Of a DNA stretch of 64,000 bases, positions 18,647 through 26,539 are shown piece by piece. Positions within the stretch are counted from its first letter, which is position 1. Each line of letters starts with the position of its first letter. The stretch comes from Phocaeicola abscessus CCUG 55929 (GTDB lineage Bacteria; Bacteroidota; Bacteroidia; Bacteroidales; Bacteroidaceae): contig NZ_HE997183.1 in the NCBI RefSeq assembly GCF_000312445.1, forward strand, positions 278,617 to 342,616. Direction: 5' to 3'. The notes under the pieces were generated by a model, which saw only the letters and a program-made list of their open reading frames with translations, was not told the DNA's origin and did no database searches. The position numbers were made by a program, and so were the translations under genes.

Positions 18647-19345
18647 ATGGACGAGAAATTACGAATCTTATTGTGCGAAGATGATGAGAATCTTGGCATG
18701 TTGTTGAGAGAGTATCTGCAAGCAAAGAACTACTCGGCTGACCTCTATCCTGATGGCGACGCAGGATACAAAGCATTCCTGAAGAACAAGTACGATCTGT
18801 GCATCTTGGATGTGATGATGCCCAAAAAAGACGGCTTCACCCTGGCACAGGAAATACGACAGGCTAATGCCGAAATTCCAGTGATCTTCCTCACGGCGAA
18901 AACGCTGAAGGAAGATATTTTAGAAGGGTTCAAAATAGGAGCCGACGACTATATCACCAAACCCTTCAGCATGGAAGAGTTGACATTCCGCATCGAAGCG
19001 ATCTTTCGCCGCGTCCGCGGGAAACGCTCTAAAGAACGTAACGTATATAAAATCGGACAGTTCGTCTTCGATACCCAAAAACAATTATTGAGCCTCGGAG
19101 AAGAGAGCGTCAAACTCACCACAAAGGAATCGGAACTATTAGGCCTGCTTTGCGCCCACGCAAACGAAATCCTTCAGCGCGACTTCGCCCTGAAAACCAT
19201 TTGGATCGACGACAATTATTTCAATGCCCGAAGCATGGACGTATACATTACCAAGCTGCGCAAGCACCTCCGTGCCGACAAATCGGTAGAAATCATCAAT
19301 ATTCACGGCAAAGGCTACAAGCTGATTACGCCCGAAATCGAATAA
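18647..19345 (+). CDS. rprY: Response regulator RprY (OmpR family)
   Basis: The product has 232 residues. The receiver domain (about 5-120) has the acidic pair in LCEDDEN, the phosphorylated Asp in CILDVMMPKKDG, the conserved Thr in FLTAK and the Lys in YITKPF. The OmpR-type winged helix (about 135-230) has the recognition region YFNARSMDVYITKLRKHL. The ATG at 18647 (MDEKLRILL) is preferred; an in-frame ATG at 18638 overlaps the end of rprX. RprY homologues in Bacteroides and Porphyromonas act on stress and transport genes; targets here are unknown. Confidence 0.93.
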   Translation: MDEKLRILLCEDDENLGMLLREYLQAKNYSADLYPDGDAGYKAFLKNKYDLCILDVMMPKKDGFTLAQEIRQANAEIPVIFLTAKTLKEDILEGFKIGADDYITKPFSMEELTFRIEAIFRRVRGKRSKERNVYKIGQFVFDTQKQLLSLGEESVKLTTKESELLGLLCAHANEILQRDFALKTIWIDDNYFNARSMDVYITKLRKHLRADKSVEIINIHGKGYKLITPEIE

Positions 19346-19366
19346 ATGTCAATACCCGTCATGATA

Positions 19367-19398
19367 AAAAGGCCTGAGATCAAGATCCCAGGCCTTTT
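19367..19398. terminator. Bidirectional terminator between rprY and the small membrane protein gene
   Basis: AAAAGGCCTG (19367-19376) faces CAGGCCTTTT (19389-19398) across a 12 nt loop. The A and T runs on either side let it work in both directions, serving rprY on the plus strand and the 60-residue protein on the minus strand. Confidence 0.8.
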
Positions 19399-19414
19399 AT
19401 AACTGCTACCTCTA

Positions 19415-19597
19415 TCAATCAGCAATCCGTCTGTTGAGAACGATGTAAACGATCAGACCCAAGATGATCAACGCGATAGAACCGCCTAAAACACTGTTAT
19501 CGTTAACAGCGGAACTGCCCGTAATAAAAATGCCGACCAATATAAGGGCACCGATTACAATCATAATCAAACCTAAATTCTTAAGTAAGCTTTTCAT
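19415..19597 (-). CDS. Small two-helix membrane protein, function unknown
   Basis: The product has 60 residues and starts MKSLLKNLGLIMIVIGALIL. It has two hydrophobic helices (about 8-27 and 37-54) joined by a short polar loop (TGSSAVNDNS) and ends with the basic tail NRRIAD. It lies alone between the bidirectional terminator and the rpsF promoter region. No family is recognised with confidence, but the clean hydropathy pattern and the terminator at its 3' end support a real gene. Confidence 0.7.
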   Translation of the reverse strand: MKSLLKNLGLIMIVIGALILVGIFITGSSAVNDNSVLGGSIALIILGLIVYIVLNRRIAD

Positions 19598-19784
19598 GTG
19601 TATATGATATTTATTATAATGATTCCGAGTTACAAATTAAAGCAATATTTTGTAATCGATGAAATAATTCGAAGAAAAAAACGAAAATGTCACCAATCTT
19701 TCTGCGAAAATCGAAGACAGCCTCCCAGCCTTGCCCGCAAAAGAATAAAAAAGGATATAGGCGATAAAAATATCAAGATAAGGA

Positions 19785-19815
19785 TTTGCGCATTGGAAGA
19801 AAATAACTACCTTTG
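19785..19815 (+). promoter_or_regulatory. Promoter of the rpsF-rpsR-rplI operon
   Basis: TTTG at 19785-19788 and TACCTTTG at 19808-19815 match the Bacteroidota -33 and -7 elements with a 19 bp spacer. The predicted leader is about 43 nt and AT-rich; I do not see the CCG-bearing hairpin of the known S6:S18 leader motif in it. Confidence 0.8.
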
Positions 19816-19862
19816 CAGGCACTATTAAAAATTTTTATTTCACCAATTAATTAAAAAGTAGA

Positions 19863-20204
19863 ATGAATCAATACGAAACCGTTTTCATTTTAACTCCCGT
19901 TTTGTCTGACGATCAGATGAAGGAGACGGTAGAAAAATTCAAAGGTATTCTTACCTCCGAAGGCGCCGAGATTATCAACGAAGAAAATTGGGGACTCAAG
20001 AAATTGGCCTACCCCATCGAGAACAAAACCACCGGATTCTATCAACTGATAGAGTTCCAGGCAAAACCGGAAACCATCGCCAAGTTAGAAGTCAATTACC
20101 GCCGCGACGAGCGAGTAATCCGCTACTTAACCATCCGTATGGAGAAATACGCTATAGAATACGCAGTAAAGAGAAGAAGTTTAAAATCAAATAAGGAGGT
20201 ATAA
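19863..20204 (+). CDS. rpsF: 30S ribosomal protein S6 (bS6)
   Basis: The product has 113 residues and begins [18 protein letters not shown], the typical S6 opening. The [22 protein letters not shown] segment is the S6 RNA-binding face. S6 pairs with S18 on the 30S platform, and its gene precedes rpsR here. The last three codons and the stop contain the rpsR Shine-Dalgarno sequence, so the C-terminus (NKEV) is partly shaped by that signal. It is the first gene of the operon. Confidence 0.96.
   Translation: MNQYETVFILTPVLSDDQMKETVEKFKGILTSEGAEIINEENWGLKKLAYPIENKTTGFYQLIEFQAKPETIAKLEVNYRRDERVIRYLTIRMEKYAIEYAVKRRSLKSNKEV
20192..20200 (+). promoter_or_regulatory. Full-length Shine-Dalgarno sequence for rpsR
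   Basis: TAAGGAGGT is complementary to the canonical 16S rRNA 3' tail over nine bases. AGGAGG ends 7 nt before the rpsR ATG (20207). It lies inside the end of rpsF. Such sites are rare elsewhere in this window. Confidence 0.85.
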
Positions 20205-20206
20205 TT

Positions 20207-20476
20207 ATGGCACAGGTACAATCGGAAATCAGATATTTAACTCCGCCTTCGGTAGATGTGAAGAAAAAGAAATATTGCCGCTTCAAGAAAAACGGCATCA
20301 AGTATATCGACTACAAGGATCCGGAATTCCTGAAGAAATTTCTGAACGAGCAGGGAAAGATCCTTCCGCGTCGCCTTACAGGCACTTCGATGAAGTTCCA
20401 GCGTCGCATAGCCATTGCGGTCAAGAGAGCGCGCCACCTGGCGTTACTCCCATTCGTGACTGATTTGATGAAATAA
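20207..20476 (+). CDS. rpsR: 30S ribosomal protein S18 (bS18)
   Basis: The product has 89 residues. The S18 core is clear: [21 protein letters not shown] followed by [22 protein letters not shown]. It binds the S6 partner on the 30S platform close to the 3' end of 16S rRNA. It starts 2 bp after rpsF and has a perfect Shine-Dalgarno sequence. In Bacteroidota the S18-S6-S21 neighbourhood is reported to hold the anti-Shine-Dalgarno tail away from mRNA, which makes this site notable. Confidence 0.96.
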   Translation: MAQVQSEIRYLTPPSVDVKKKKYCRFKKNGIKYIDYKDPEFLKKFLNEQGKILPRRLTGTSMKFQRRIAIAVKRARHLALLPFVTDLMK

Positions 20477-20480
20477 TAAA

Positions 20481-20486
20481 AGGAGG
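20481..20486 (+). promoter_or_regulatory. Strong Shine-Dalgarno sequence for rplI
   Basis: AGGAGG lies 7 nt before the rplI ATG at 20494, within AAAAGGAGGAAT. It is the second strong site in this operon. Confidence 0.8.
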
Positions 20487-20493
20487 AATAAGC

Positions 20494-20940
20494 ATGGAAA
20501 TCATTCTGAAAGAAGACGTAGCTAATTTGGGCTACAAAAACGATATCGTAAAGGTAAAATCCGGTTACGGACGCAATTATCTTATTCCTACCGGTAAAGC
20601 CGTCATCGCCTCTCCTTCGGCAAAGAAAGTTTTGGAAGAAGAACTGAGACAGCGCGCCCACAAATTGGAAAAGATCAAAAAGGATGCCGAAGCGGTAGCC
20701 GAACAGTTGAAAGAGGTGGCGCTGACCATTGCCACAAAGGTGAGCTCCACAGGTACGATCTTCGGCTCTGTATCTAACATCCAAATTGCCGATGAATTAG
20801 AAAAGCTGGGGCACAAGATCGACCGTAAACAAATTGTGATCAAGGACGCGGTAAAGGAAGTCGGCGATTATGTAGCACACGTCAAACTTCACAGAGATAT
20901 TACCGTAGACATACCGTTCAAGGTAGTGGCAGAAGATTGA
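20494..20940 (+). CDS. rplI: 50S ribosomal protein L9 (bL9)
   Basis: The product has 148 residues. The N-terminal rRNA-binding domain has the L9 signature ([21 protein letters not shown]), a long central helix (about 45-75, rich in E, K and A) follows, and a C-terminal domain ends the protein. L9 reaches out from the large subunit near L1. It is the last gene of the rpsF operon, 17 bp after rpsR, and a strong terminator follows. Confidence 0.96.
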   Translation: MEIILKEDVANLGYKNDIVKVKSGYGRNYLIPTGKAVIASPSAKKVLEEELRQRAHKLEKIKKDAEAVAEQLKEVALTIATKVSSTGTIFGSVSNIQIADELEKLGHKIDRKQIVIKDAVKEVGDYVAHVKLHRDITVDIPFKVVAED

Positions 20941-20966
20941 TCTGCTGTCGCCGAATACAGGATAAA

Positions 20967-21000
20967 CAGCTGTGTCGAAACGAATGTTTTGGCACAGTTG
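20967..21000 (+). terminator. Strong terminator of the rpsF operon
   Basis: A 15 bp stem (with G-U pairs) closes a GAAT loop: left arm 20967-20981, right arm 20986-21000, followed at once by CTTTTTCT. Confidence 0.85.
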
Positions 21001-21058
21001 CTTTTTCTATCACTCGGGGTCCAGCAGCATAGCCCCTTTCCGAAAGTCGAATACCACC

Positions 21059-21103
21059 AAATTCTCTGATAAGACATTTTAATTTCCTGTGCAGACAATT
21101 TTT
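21059..21103. repeat. Two degenerate 22 bp repeats, family B
   Basis: The unit at about 21080-21100 (TAATTTCCTGTGCAGACAATT without its first base) is the reverse complement of the family B unit at 45151-45238, with a few changes. A more diverged copy precedes it (about 21059-21079). The copies sit between convergent rplI and the DUF488 gene. Confidence 0.6.
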
Positions 21104-21116
21104 ATGCGCTGCCAGG

Positions 21117-21482
21117 TCATTGCATTTTTCTCAGCATCCAATCTCTCAAAATAACCGCATGATTGCACGTTTCGCTCTTAGCGCCGTATAGGAGCGTTAC
21201 ATTGCCCGAACCAAGCAGTTCTCTGCAATGTCGGACAAACTCCGCTGCGGAAGGATTGCGATCGAGTTCCGCTACATATTCCGCAGCGAATTCGGGCAGG
21301 TTCTCCGGCTTATGAGCGAACCATTTACGAAGACTTGTCGTAGGAGTCACTTCTTTTCTCCATTCATCGAGGCGGAGATCTGCTTTCGAGATACCTCTCG
21401 GCCACAGCCTGTCGATTAGGATCCGATAACCGTCATCCTCTTCCGCAGGCAGATAAGCACGTTTAATCTTTAATTCTTTCAT
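21117..21482 (-). CDS. DUF488-family protein
   Basis: The product has 121 residues. DUF488 features are visible: IKRAYLPAEEDDGYRILIDRLWPRGISK near the start, then LDEWRKEVTPTTSLRKWF and LLYGAKSETCNHAVIL near the end, where the family carries a conserved Cys/His region. The biochemical role of the family is not established. The gene lies 17 bp downstream of the cupin gene on the same strand and is probably cotranscribed with it. Confidence 0.85.
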   Translation of the reverse strand: MKELKIKRAYLPAEEDDGYRILIDRLWPRGISKADLRLDEWRKEVTPTTSLRKWFAHKPENLPEFAAEYVAELDRNPSAAEFVRHCRELLGSGNVTLLYGAKSETCNHAVILRDWMLRKMQ

Positions 21483-21499
21483 TCGTCGTTCGTTTTATT

Positions 21500-21823
21500 T
21501 CAACCTCTTAGCATAGTAATTTGCATCTTGAATTTGGTTACGGCCTTCACCGCGTGCGGATGATTGGCCGGGATAATGAGTATTTCGCCCGCTTTGGGAT
21601 GATGGGCTGTACCGTCGATCATCACTTCCGGTTCGCCTTCGAGGATATTCAACAGGACGTCGAAAGGCGCACTGTGTTCCGATAACTGTTGTCCTTGGTC
21701 GAAGGAGAAGAGGGTCACACTGCCCGCTTTCGTGTGTACCAATTCTTTCGAGACCACCCCTCCGTCTACATATTCGATCGCTTTGTCGGCTACGAGAACC
21801 TTTCCTTTTTCCATATCTGTCAT
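21500..21823 (-). CDS. Small cupin-domain protein
   Basis: With the ATG at 21823 (MTDMEKGKVLVADK) the product has 107 residues. The cupin barrel is visible: FDQGQQLSEHSAPFDVLLNILEGEPEV carries the first motif, with His and Glu as likely metal ligands, and PKAGEILIIPANHPHAV carries the second motif with His ligands. Such small cupins are often sensors or enzymes for small molecules; the ligand is unknown. The frame stays open upstream to 21874, but that part overlaps a likely promoter (21860-21867), so the shorter start is preferred. Confidence 0.8.
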   Translation of the reverse strand: MTDMEKGKVLVADKAIEYVDGGVVSKELVHTKAGSVTLFSFDQGQQLSEHSAPFDVLLNILEGEPEVMIDGTAHHPKAGEILIIPANHPHAVKAVTKFKMQITMLRG

Positions 21824-21859
21824 GAGTTGTACGTTTAAATGGTTATTTGTTTCACGTCG

Positions 21860-21867
21860 TAAAGATA
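21860..21867 (-). promoter_or_regulatory. Possible -7 element of the cupin-DUF488 pair
   Basis: The minus strand reads TATCTTTA, one base from TAnnTTTG. It lies 36 bp before the preferred cupin start. Confidence 0.4.
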
Positions 21868-22008
21868 ATGACAAAAATACGTTCTTTCCACGAGTTTTCG
21901 GATAACATTTGCGCGGCTGTGAACAAAAAAATCAAAAGGAGACACCCCTCTCCGATCCGCCGAAAGATTCGGCAAGACGAGGGAAGAGAATGGGGATCGA
22001 AGGATAAC

Positions 22009-22041
22009 AAAAAAGCCTGCAGAGTTTTACTCAACAGACTT
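22009..22041 (-). terminator. Terminator of the small lipoprotein gene
   Basis: On the minus strand AGTCTG and CAGGCT form the outer stem with one G-U pair, GAGT and ACTC the inner stem around AAA, and a run of T residues follows (A run at 22009-22014 on the plus strand). Confidence 0.7.
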
Positions 22042-22066
22042 CGAATTTTCAGCTATGGATACCGAC

Positions 22067-22243
22067 TTATTGAGCGGCAGCTGAAGTGGAATCAGCGGGA
22101 GCAGCCACTTCCTCCATCACTGAAACCGTTTCTTCTACCATTTTGGTAGAATCTGCATTCTCTTCACTCTTAGCAGCTTTGTTTCCGCACGATGCGAGTG
22201 AAATAGCTGCGAATGCTACGAACATAAATACCAATTTTTTCAT
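22067..22243 (-). CDS. Small lipoprotein, 58 residues, function unknown
   Basis: The minus-strand frame from the ATG at 22243 encodes MKKLVFMFVAFAAISLASCG and then an acidic, Ala/Ser-rich tail (NKAAKSEENADSTKMVEETV...) ending SAAAQ before TAA at 22067. The lipobox LASC places the lipidated Cys at residue 19, leaving a mature peptide of 40 residues. A TAnnTTTG promoter (22290-22297) and a terminator (22009-22041) frame it, so it is a single-gene transcript. Small acidic lipoproteins of this kind are common and largely unstudied in Bacteroidota. No family is recognised. Confidence 0.8.
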   Translation of the reverse strand: MKKLVFMFVAFAAISLASCGNKAAKSEENADSTKMVEETVSVMEEVAAPADSTSAAAQ

Positions 22244-22289
22244 TTCCTTTGCTTTTTAAACCTATAATCATATGTTTTTAAAAACGGTG

Positions 22290-22297
22290 CAAAGGTA
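22290..22297 (-). promoter_or_regulatory. -7 promoter element of the small lipoprotein gene
   Basis: The minus strand reads TACCTTTG, matching TAnnTTTG, giving a leader of about 40 nt. Confidence 0.65.
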
Positions 22298-22401
22298 TAT
22301 AGTTTTTCTGACAGGTTGTTCGATCGGGAACATTTTTTTTTGATTATTTCCGCCTTTATCATATAAAAAATGTTAAAGCCACATGTTTGACAACATCTCT
22401 T

Positions 22402-24075
22402 CTACTCATTCGTGATACTATTATATAAAAAACGTTTAATACTTCGCTTGGGTGTTTTCTCAAATTCCGTGGGATACAATTTGATTTTGCTTACCTGTTC
22501 GTAGTTAGCTACCAAGGCGTTAAGCGATTTCAGATTCTCATCCATGATGGCCTTGATATCCTCCGGCGTGTTCAAACCGACAGCATCCAGATTCGAATAG
22601 TCCGGATATACCAAAGCGACCAGTTTCCTGTCACGCTCGATTACCAGGCTCTCCAAAACGAAAGGCAAGTTGTCCAACTTCGCTTCGATCTCTTCGGGAA
22701 AGATATTCTGCCCGTTGGAACTCAAAATCATCGACTTGCTTCTACCGCGGATAAAGATATGATGATCCTTGTCTATCGTGCCTAAGTCTCCGGTCCTTAA
22801 CCAGCCGTCTTCGGTGAAGGCGTCGCGGGTCGCTTCTTCATTTTTGAAATAACCCTTCATTACATTCTCGCCACGCACTTGAATTTCGCCGGTTTCCTGA
22901 TAAGGGTCGTTCGAATCGATACGCACTTCCATCCGATCCAGAATTTTTCCCGATGAGCCGGGAACATAATCTTCCCACCAGGAATAGCTGATGAGCGGGC
23001 CACATTCCGTCATCCCGTAACCGATCGTATAAGGGAATTTGATTTTCGTGAAGAAGGCGGCAACTTCAGGATTCATGGCTGCTCCGCCCACTATCACCTC
23101 CTTGAATCTACCCCCCAAGGCATCTATGAGCCTTTTGCGGATCTGGGCGTAGATTTGATGATTCAGCAACGGGATGTTCAGGGCGAACTTCATCTGCCGT
23201 TTATTGATCAGCGGAAGGATCATATTCTTATATACCTTCTCCAACACCAGCGGAACGGTAATGATCAGATCCGGTTTGATCTCTTCGAACGCTTTCAATA
23301 AGATTTTCGGAGCCGGAGCCTTTCCCAATAGGGTGACATGTGTCCCGAGGGCAGTGGCGACTAAAAAGTCGAATGCGCAACCGTAGGCATGCGCCAGGGG
23401 GAGGAAGGCCAAATTCTTTTCTCCCCGCTGCAATAATTTCGTTTTCATACCGAAGACCGTATTCCCCGCCAGATTATTCCCCGTCAGCATCACTCCTTTA
23501 CTGAACCCGGTAGTTCCGGAAGTATAATTGATCTCCATCACCTTGTCATTCGACAGCTCCGTATAGATGACATTCTCCTTGTGAAAGCCGTCGGGATAGG
23601 TCTGTTGCATGACCTGCGGAAGCGTATCGATGAATTTTTGAATCGTTTCGCCGTCGCGCTGGTACAGACAACGGAAATCGTTCAAAGAATATACAGCCCG
23701 GAGATTTCCCATCGCCTCCTGTTCCAGAGTTTCCCAGATCGTATCGCTGACGAAGAGGAAAGTGGCTTCCGCGTGGTTGACAATATGGTGTACATCGTTC
23801 GGTTTAAAGTCCTGAAGTATGGGCACGATGATAGCCCCATACGTTACGGTCGCCAGATAAGAGATGCACCAGTGCGAGTTATTCTTCCCGATCAGTGCGA
23901 TTTTCTCTCCGCGCCTGAGACTGCAATGTTGAAAGATCAAATGTAACCTGGCGATCTCTTCTGCCACCTGTCCGTAGGTATAAGAGCAACTTTCGCCGTA
24001 ATCCGTATAACAAGGCAATTCCCAATTCTCTCTAAAGCTGTTTTCGTATAGTTTAATGAAATTCTCCTTAACCAT
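22402..24075 (-). CDS. AMP-forming acyl-CoA synthetase (long-chain fatty acid-CoA ligase family)
   Basis: With the ATG at 24075 (MVKENFIKLYENSF) the product has 557 residues. It has the adenylate-forming P-loop INYTSGTTGFSKGVML, the A5 motif GYGMTECGPLIS, the A7/A8 region GWLRTGDLGTIDKDHHIFIRGRSK, and the C-terminal TPKRSIKRFLY, whose Lys is the likely adenylation residue. These enzymes activate fatty acids through acyl-AMP to acyl-CoA on the cytoplasmic face of the membrane. The exact chain length is not predictable. A longer in-frame reading exists to 24141 but its extra residues are not family-like. It is divergent from mtaB. Confidence 0.88.
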   Translation of the reverse strand: MVKENFIKLYENSFRENWELPCYTDYGESCSYTYGQVAEEIARLHLIFQHCSLRRGEKIALIGKNNSHWCISYLATVTYGAIIVPILQDFKPNDVHHIVNHAEATFLFVSDTIWETLEQEAMGNLRAVYSLNDFRCLYQRDGETIQKFIDTLPQVMQQTYPDGFHKENVIYTELSNDKVMEINYTSGTTGFSKGVMLTGNNLAGNTVFGMKTKLLQRGEKNLAFLPLAHAYGCAFDFLVATALGTHVTLLGKAPAPKILLKAFEEIKPDLIITVPLVLEKVYKNMILPLINKRQMKFALNIPLLNHQIYAQIRKRLIDALGGRFKEVIVGGAAMNPEVAAFFTKIKFPYTIGYGMTECGPLISYSWWEDYVPGSSGKILDRMEVRIDSNDPYQETGEIQVRGENVMKGYFKNEEATRDAFTEDGWLRTGDLGTIDKDHHIFIRGRSKSMILSSNGQNIFPEEIEAKLDNLPFVLESLVIERDRKLVALVYPDYSNLDAVGLNTPEDIKAIMDENLKSLNALVANYEQVSKIKLYPTEFEKTPKRSIKRFLYNSITNE

Positions 24076-24149
24076 TGCACAAATAAACGAATAATGTGCA
24101 AACATAGATATAATTATTCTATTATAAAAAGATTCCGGCATATTTTGTT

Positions 24150-24157
24150 TAACTTTG
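24150..24157 (+). promoter_or_regulatory. -7 promoter element of mtaB
   Basis: TAACTTTG matches TAnnTTTG and lies 19 bp before the mtaB ATG at 24177. Confidence 0.65.
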
Positions 24158-24176
24158 TGCAGTAAAACTCAGCAGC

Positions 24177-25493
24177 ATGGTTGATACGGCTATATTTCAA
24201 GACAGGACAGCGGTTTATTATACCTTAGGATGTAAACTTAATTTTTCGGAAACATCTTCCATAGGAACCACGCTGAAGGCTGCAGGCATCCGAACCGCCC
24301 GTAAGGGGGAAAAGGCGGATATCGTCGTGGTCAACACCTGCTCGGTGACGGAAGTGGCCGACAAGAAATGCCGTCAGGCCATCCATAGGCTGACGCGCGA
24401 ACATCCCGGCGCCTTCGTCGTAGTAACAGGCTGTTACGCACAGCTGAATCCGCAAACCGTCGCGCATATCGACGGCGTAAACATCGTATTGGGCACGGAT
24501 CAGAAAGGAGATATTCTGACTCACTTGAATAACTTGGAAAAACGTCGAGTGGGCGAAGTCATCACCTCAGATTTGAAGGAAATCCGCACCTTCATCCCTT
24601 CCTGCTCGCGAGGAGACCGCACCCGCTATTTCCTGAAAGTACAGGACGGCTGCGATTACTTCTGCACATATTGCACTATTCCGTTCGCACGGGGCAGGAG
24701 CCGTAACGGAACGATTGCATCGCTCGTCGCCCAAGCGGAACAGACCGTCGCAGAGGGCGGAAAAGAAATCGTAATCACCGGCGTGAACGTCGGCGATTAC
24801 GGAAAAACGACCCAGGAATCGTTCCTCGATCTGATCGAAGCACTGGATAAGGTGAAGGGAATCGACCGGTACCGCATCTCTTCCATAGAACCGGATTTAC
24901 TGACCGACGAAATCATAGACTTCGTAGCCCGCTCGCGCGCTTTCATGCCGCATTTTCACCTCCCACTGCAGAGCGGAAGCGACGACGTGCTGCAATTGAT
25001 GCACCGCCGATATGACACCGCCCTGTTCGCCCATAAGATTCGGAAGATCAAAGAAAGGATACCCAATGCGTTCATCGGCGTCGACGTAATGGTAGGAACA
25101 CGCGGCGAGACGGAAGCTCACTTCGAAGAATCGTACCGCTTCGTCGAAAGCCTGGAGGTGACGCAACTCCATGTATTCAGCTATTCGGAACGGCCGGGTA
25201 CCCAGGCGCTGAAAATCGATTACGTCGTCCCCCCGGAAGAGAAGCATCGAAGAAGCCAGCTACTATTAGCCCTTTCCGAAGAAAAGACGCATGCGTTTTA
25301 CGAGCGACATATCGGAAAAGAAGCTGTCATCCTGGCTGAAAAAGCAAAAGTCAGCAGGCCGATGCACGGATTCACGGACAACTATATCCGCGTAGAAATA
25401 GCTCATCGCCATACACTCGACAATCGGCTCGTTCGGGTTCGCTTAGGAAGATTCAACGCGGCCGAAACGGCGTTATCAGGTGAAATACTATGA
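24177..25493 (+). CDS. mtaB: tRNA t6A37 methylthiotransferase MtaB
   Basis: The product has 438 residues. The N-terminal methylthiotransferase domain has three conserved Cys (TLGCKLN, NTCSVTE, TGCYAQ) for the second iron-sulfur cluster. The radical SAM motif is in GCDYFCTYCTIPFARGRSR. The C-terminal part is the TRAM-like domain. The lack of a RimO or MiaB signature and the overall layout point to MtaB, which makes ms2t6A at position 37 of ANN-decoding tRNAs. The t6A precursor needs the threonylcarbamoyl-AMP synthase encoded at 48.1-48.8 kb. It overlaps the downstream glycosyltransferase by 4 bp. Confidence 0.9.
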   Translation: MVDTAIFQDRTAVYYTLGCKLNFSETSSIGTTLKAAGIRTARKGEKADIVVVNTCSVTEVADKKCRQAIHRLTREHPGAFVVVTGCYAQLNPQTVAHIDGVNIVLGTDQKGDILTHLNNLEKRRVGEVITSDLKEIRTFIPSCSRGDRTRYFLKVQDGCDYFCTYCTIPFARGRSRNGTIASLVAQAEQTVAEGGKEIVITGVNVGDYGKTTQESFLDLIEALDKVKGIDRYRISSIEPDLLTDEIIDFVARSRAFMPHFHLPLQSGSDDVLQLMHRRYDTALFAHKIRKIKERIPNAFIGVDVMVGTRGETEAHFEESYRFVESLEVTQLHVFSYSERPGTQALKIDYVVPPEEKHRRSQLLLALSEEKTHAFYERHIGKEAVILAEKAKVSRPMHGFTDNYIRVEIAHRHTLDNRLVRVRLGRFNAAETALSGEIL

Positions 25494-26536
25494 AAAAGGT
25501 ATCTGTAGTCATTTTAAATTGGAACGGAGAAGCAATGCTCCGCCGGTTCCTGCCCTCCGTGTGCAAGTTCTCGGAAATCGAACAGGGAGATGTGGAGATT
25601 TGCGTGGCCGACAATGGCTCGACCGACGGTTCGCTCGCTCTGCTGAAGAACGAATTTCCCTCGATCCGGCAGATCGTGTTCGATAAGAACTACGGATTTG
25701 CCGGAGGATACAATAAAGCGCTGCAATTGATCAACGCCGAATACGTCGTACTGCTTAACAGCGATGTGGAGGTGACGCCCCGATGGCTGCAACCGATGGT
25801 GAAATATATGGACACTCACCCGAACGTAGCAGCCTGCCAACCGAAGATCTTGAGCCGAACGGCCAAAGAGGAAGGGAAAAAAATATTCGAGTATGCCGGC
25901 GCTGCCGGAGGATACCTCGACCGTTACGGTTATCCATTCTGTCGGGGACGCATCTTCGATGCCATCGAAAAGGATCGCGGCCAATACGATATGACTGCCA
26001 TGATTCTCTGGGCTTCGGGAGCCTCCCTGTTCATTCGTCTGGCCGACTATCGATCGGCAGACGGCTTGGACGACCGTTTTTTCGCCCACATGGAAGAGAT
26101 CGACCTGTGCTGGCGTTTGAGGAATAGGGGGAAAGGTATCGTCTGCCTTCCGGAAAGTACAGTTTACCATCTGGGGGCTTCCACCCTGAAGAGAGAAAAT
26201 CCGAGAAAGACCTACCTGAATTTCCGAAACAACCTGCTGATGCTGTACAAGAATCTGCCCGACAGCGAGCTTGTAAAGGTGCTACGCTTCCGCGCCGTCT
26301 TCGATCCGCTCGCCGCCTTCATCTTTTTCTTGAGAGGGCAAAAGAAAAACGCCGCCGCCGTCTTCGAGGCACGGAAAGACTTTCAGAAGATCCGCTACAC
26401 CTTCGCTTCCGAACGGGCGAAGAATTTGATTTCCTCGTCGGACGAACCGGTTCCCGAATACACCTCTTTCAGCATACTCCGCAAGTTCTACATAAGCAGG
26501 AAGAAACGGTTCTCTCAACTGAAGCTCAACGGATAA
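25490..26536 (+). CDS. Family 2 glycosyltransferase
   Basis: The product has 348 residues. The GT-A fold begins MKKVSVVILNWNGEAML, with ADNGSTDGS and, further on, LLNSDVEVTPRW, whose Asp residues bind the metal-nucleotide sugar. A segment near FFAHMEEIDLCWRLRNRGKG matches the ED-type catalytic region of rhamnosyl/galactosyl-type GT2 enzymes. The C-terminal part (about 250-348) is helical and basic and probably membrane-bound. The ATGA overlap with mtaB implies coupled translation. The acceptor is unknown; a cell-surface polysaccharide or glycoprotein is likely. Confidence 0.88.
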   Translation: MKKVSVVILNWNGEAMLRRFLPSVCKFSEIEQGDVEICVADNGSTDGSLALLKNEFPSIRQIVFDKNYGFAGGYNKALQLINAEYVVLLNSDVEVTPRWLQPMVKYMDTHPNVAACQPKILSRTAKEEGKKIFEYAGAAGGYLDRYGYPFCRGRIFDAIEKDRGQYDMTAMILWASGASLFIRLADYRSADGLDDRFFAHMEEIDLCWRLRNRGKGIVCLPESTVYHLGASTLKRENPRKTYLNFRNNLLMLYKNLPDSELVKVLRFRAVFDPLAAFIFFLRGQKKNAAAVFEARKDFQKIRYTFASERAKNLISSSDEPVPEYTSFSILRKFYISRKKRFSQLKLNG

Positions 26537-26539
26537 ACC

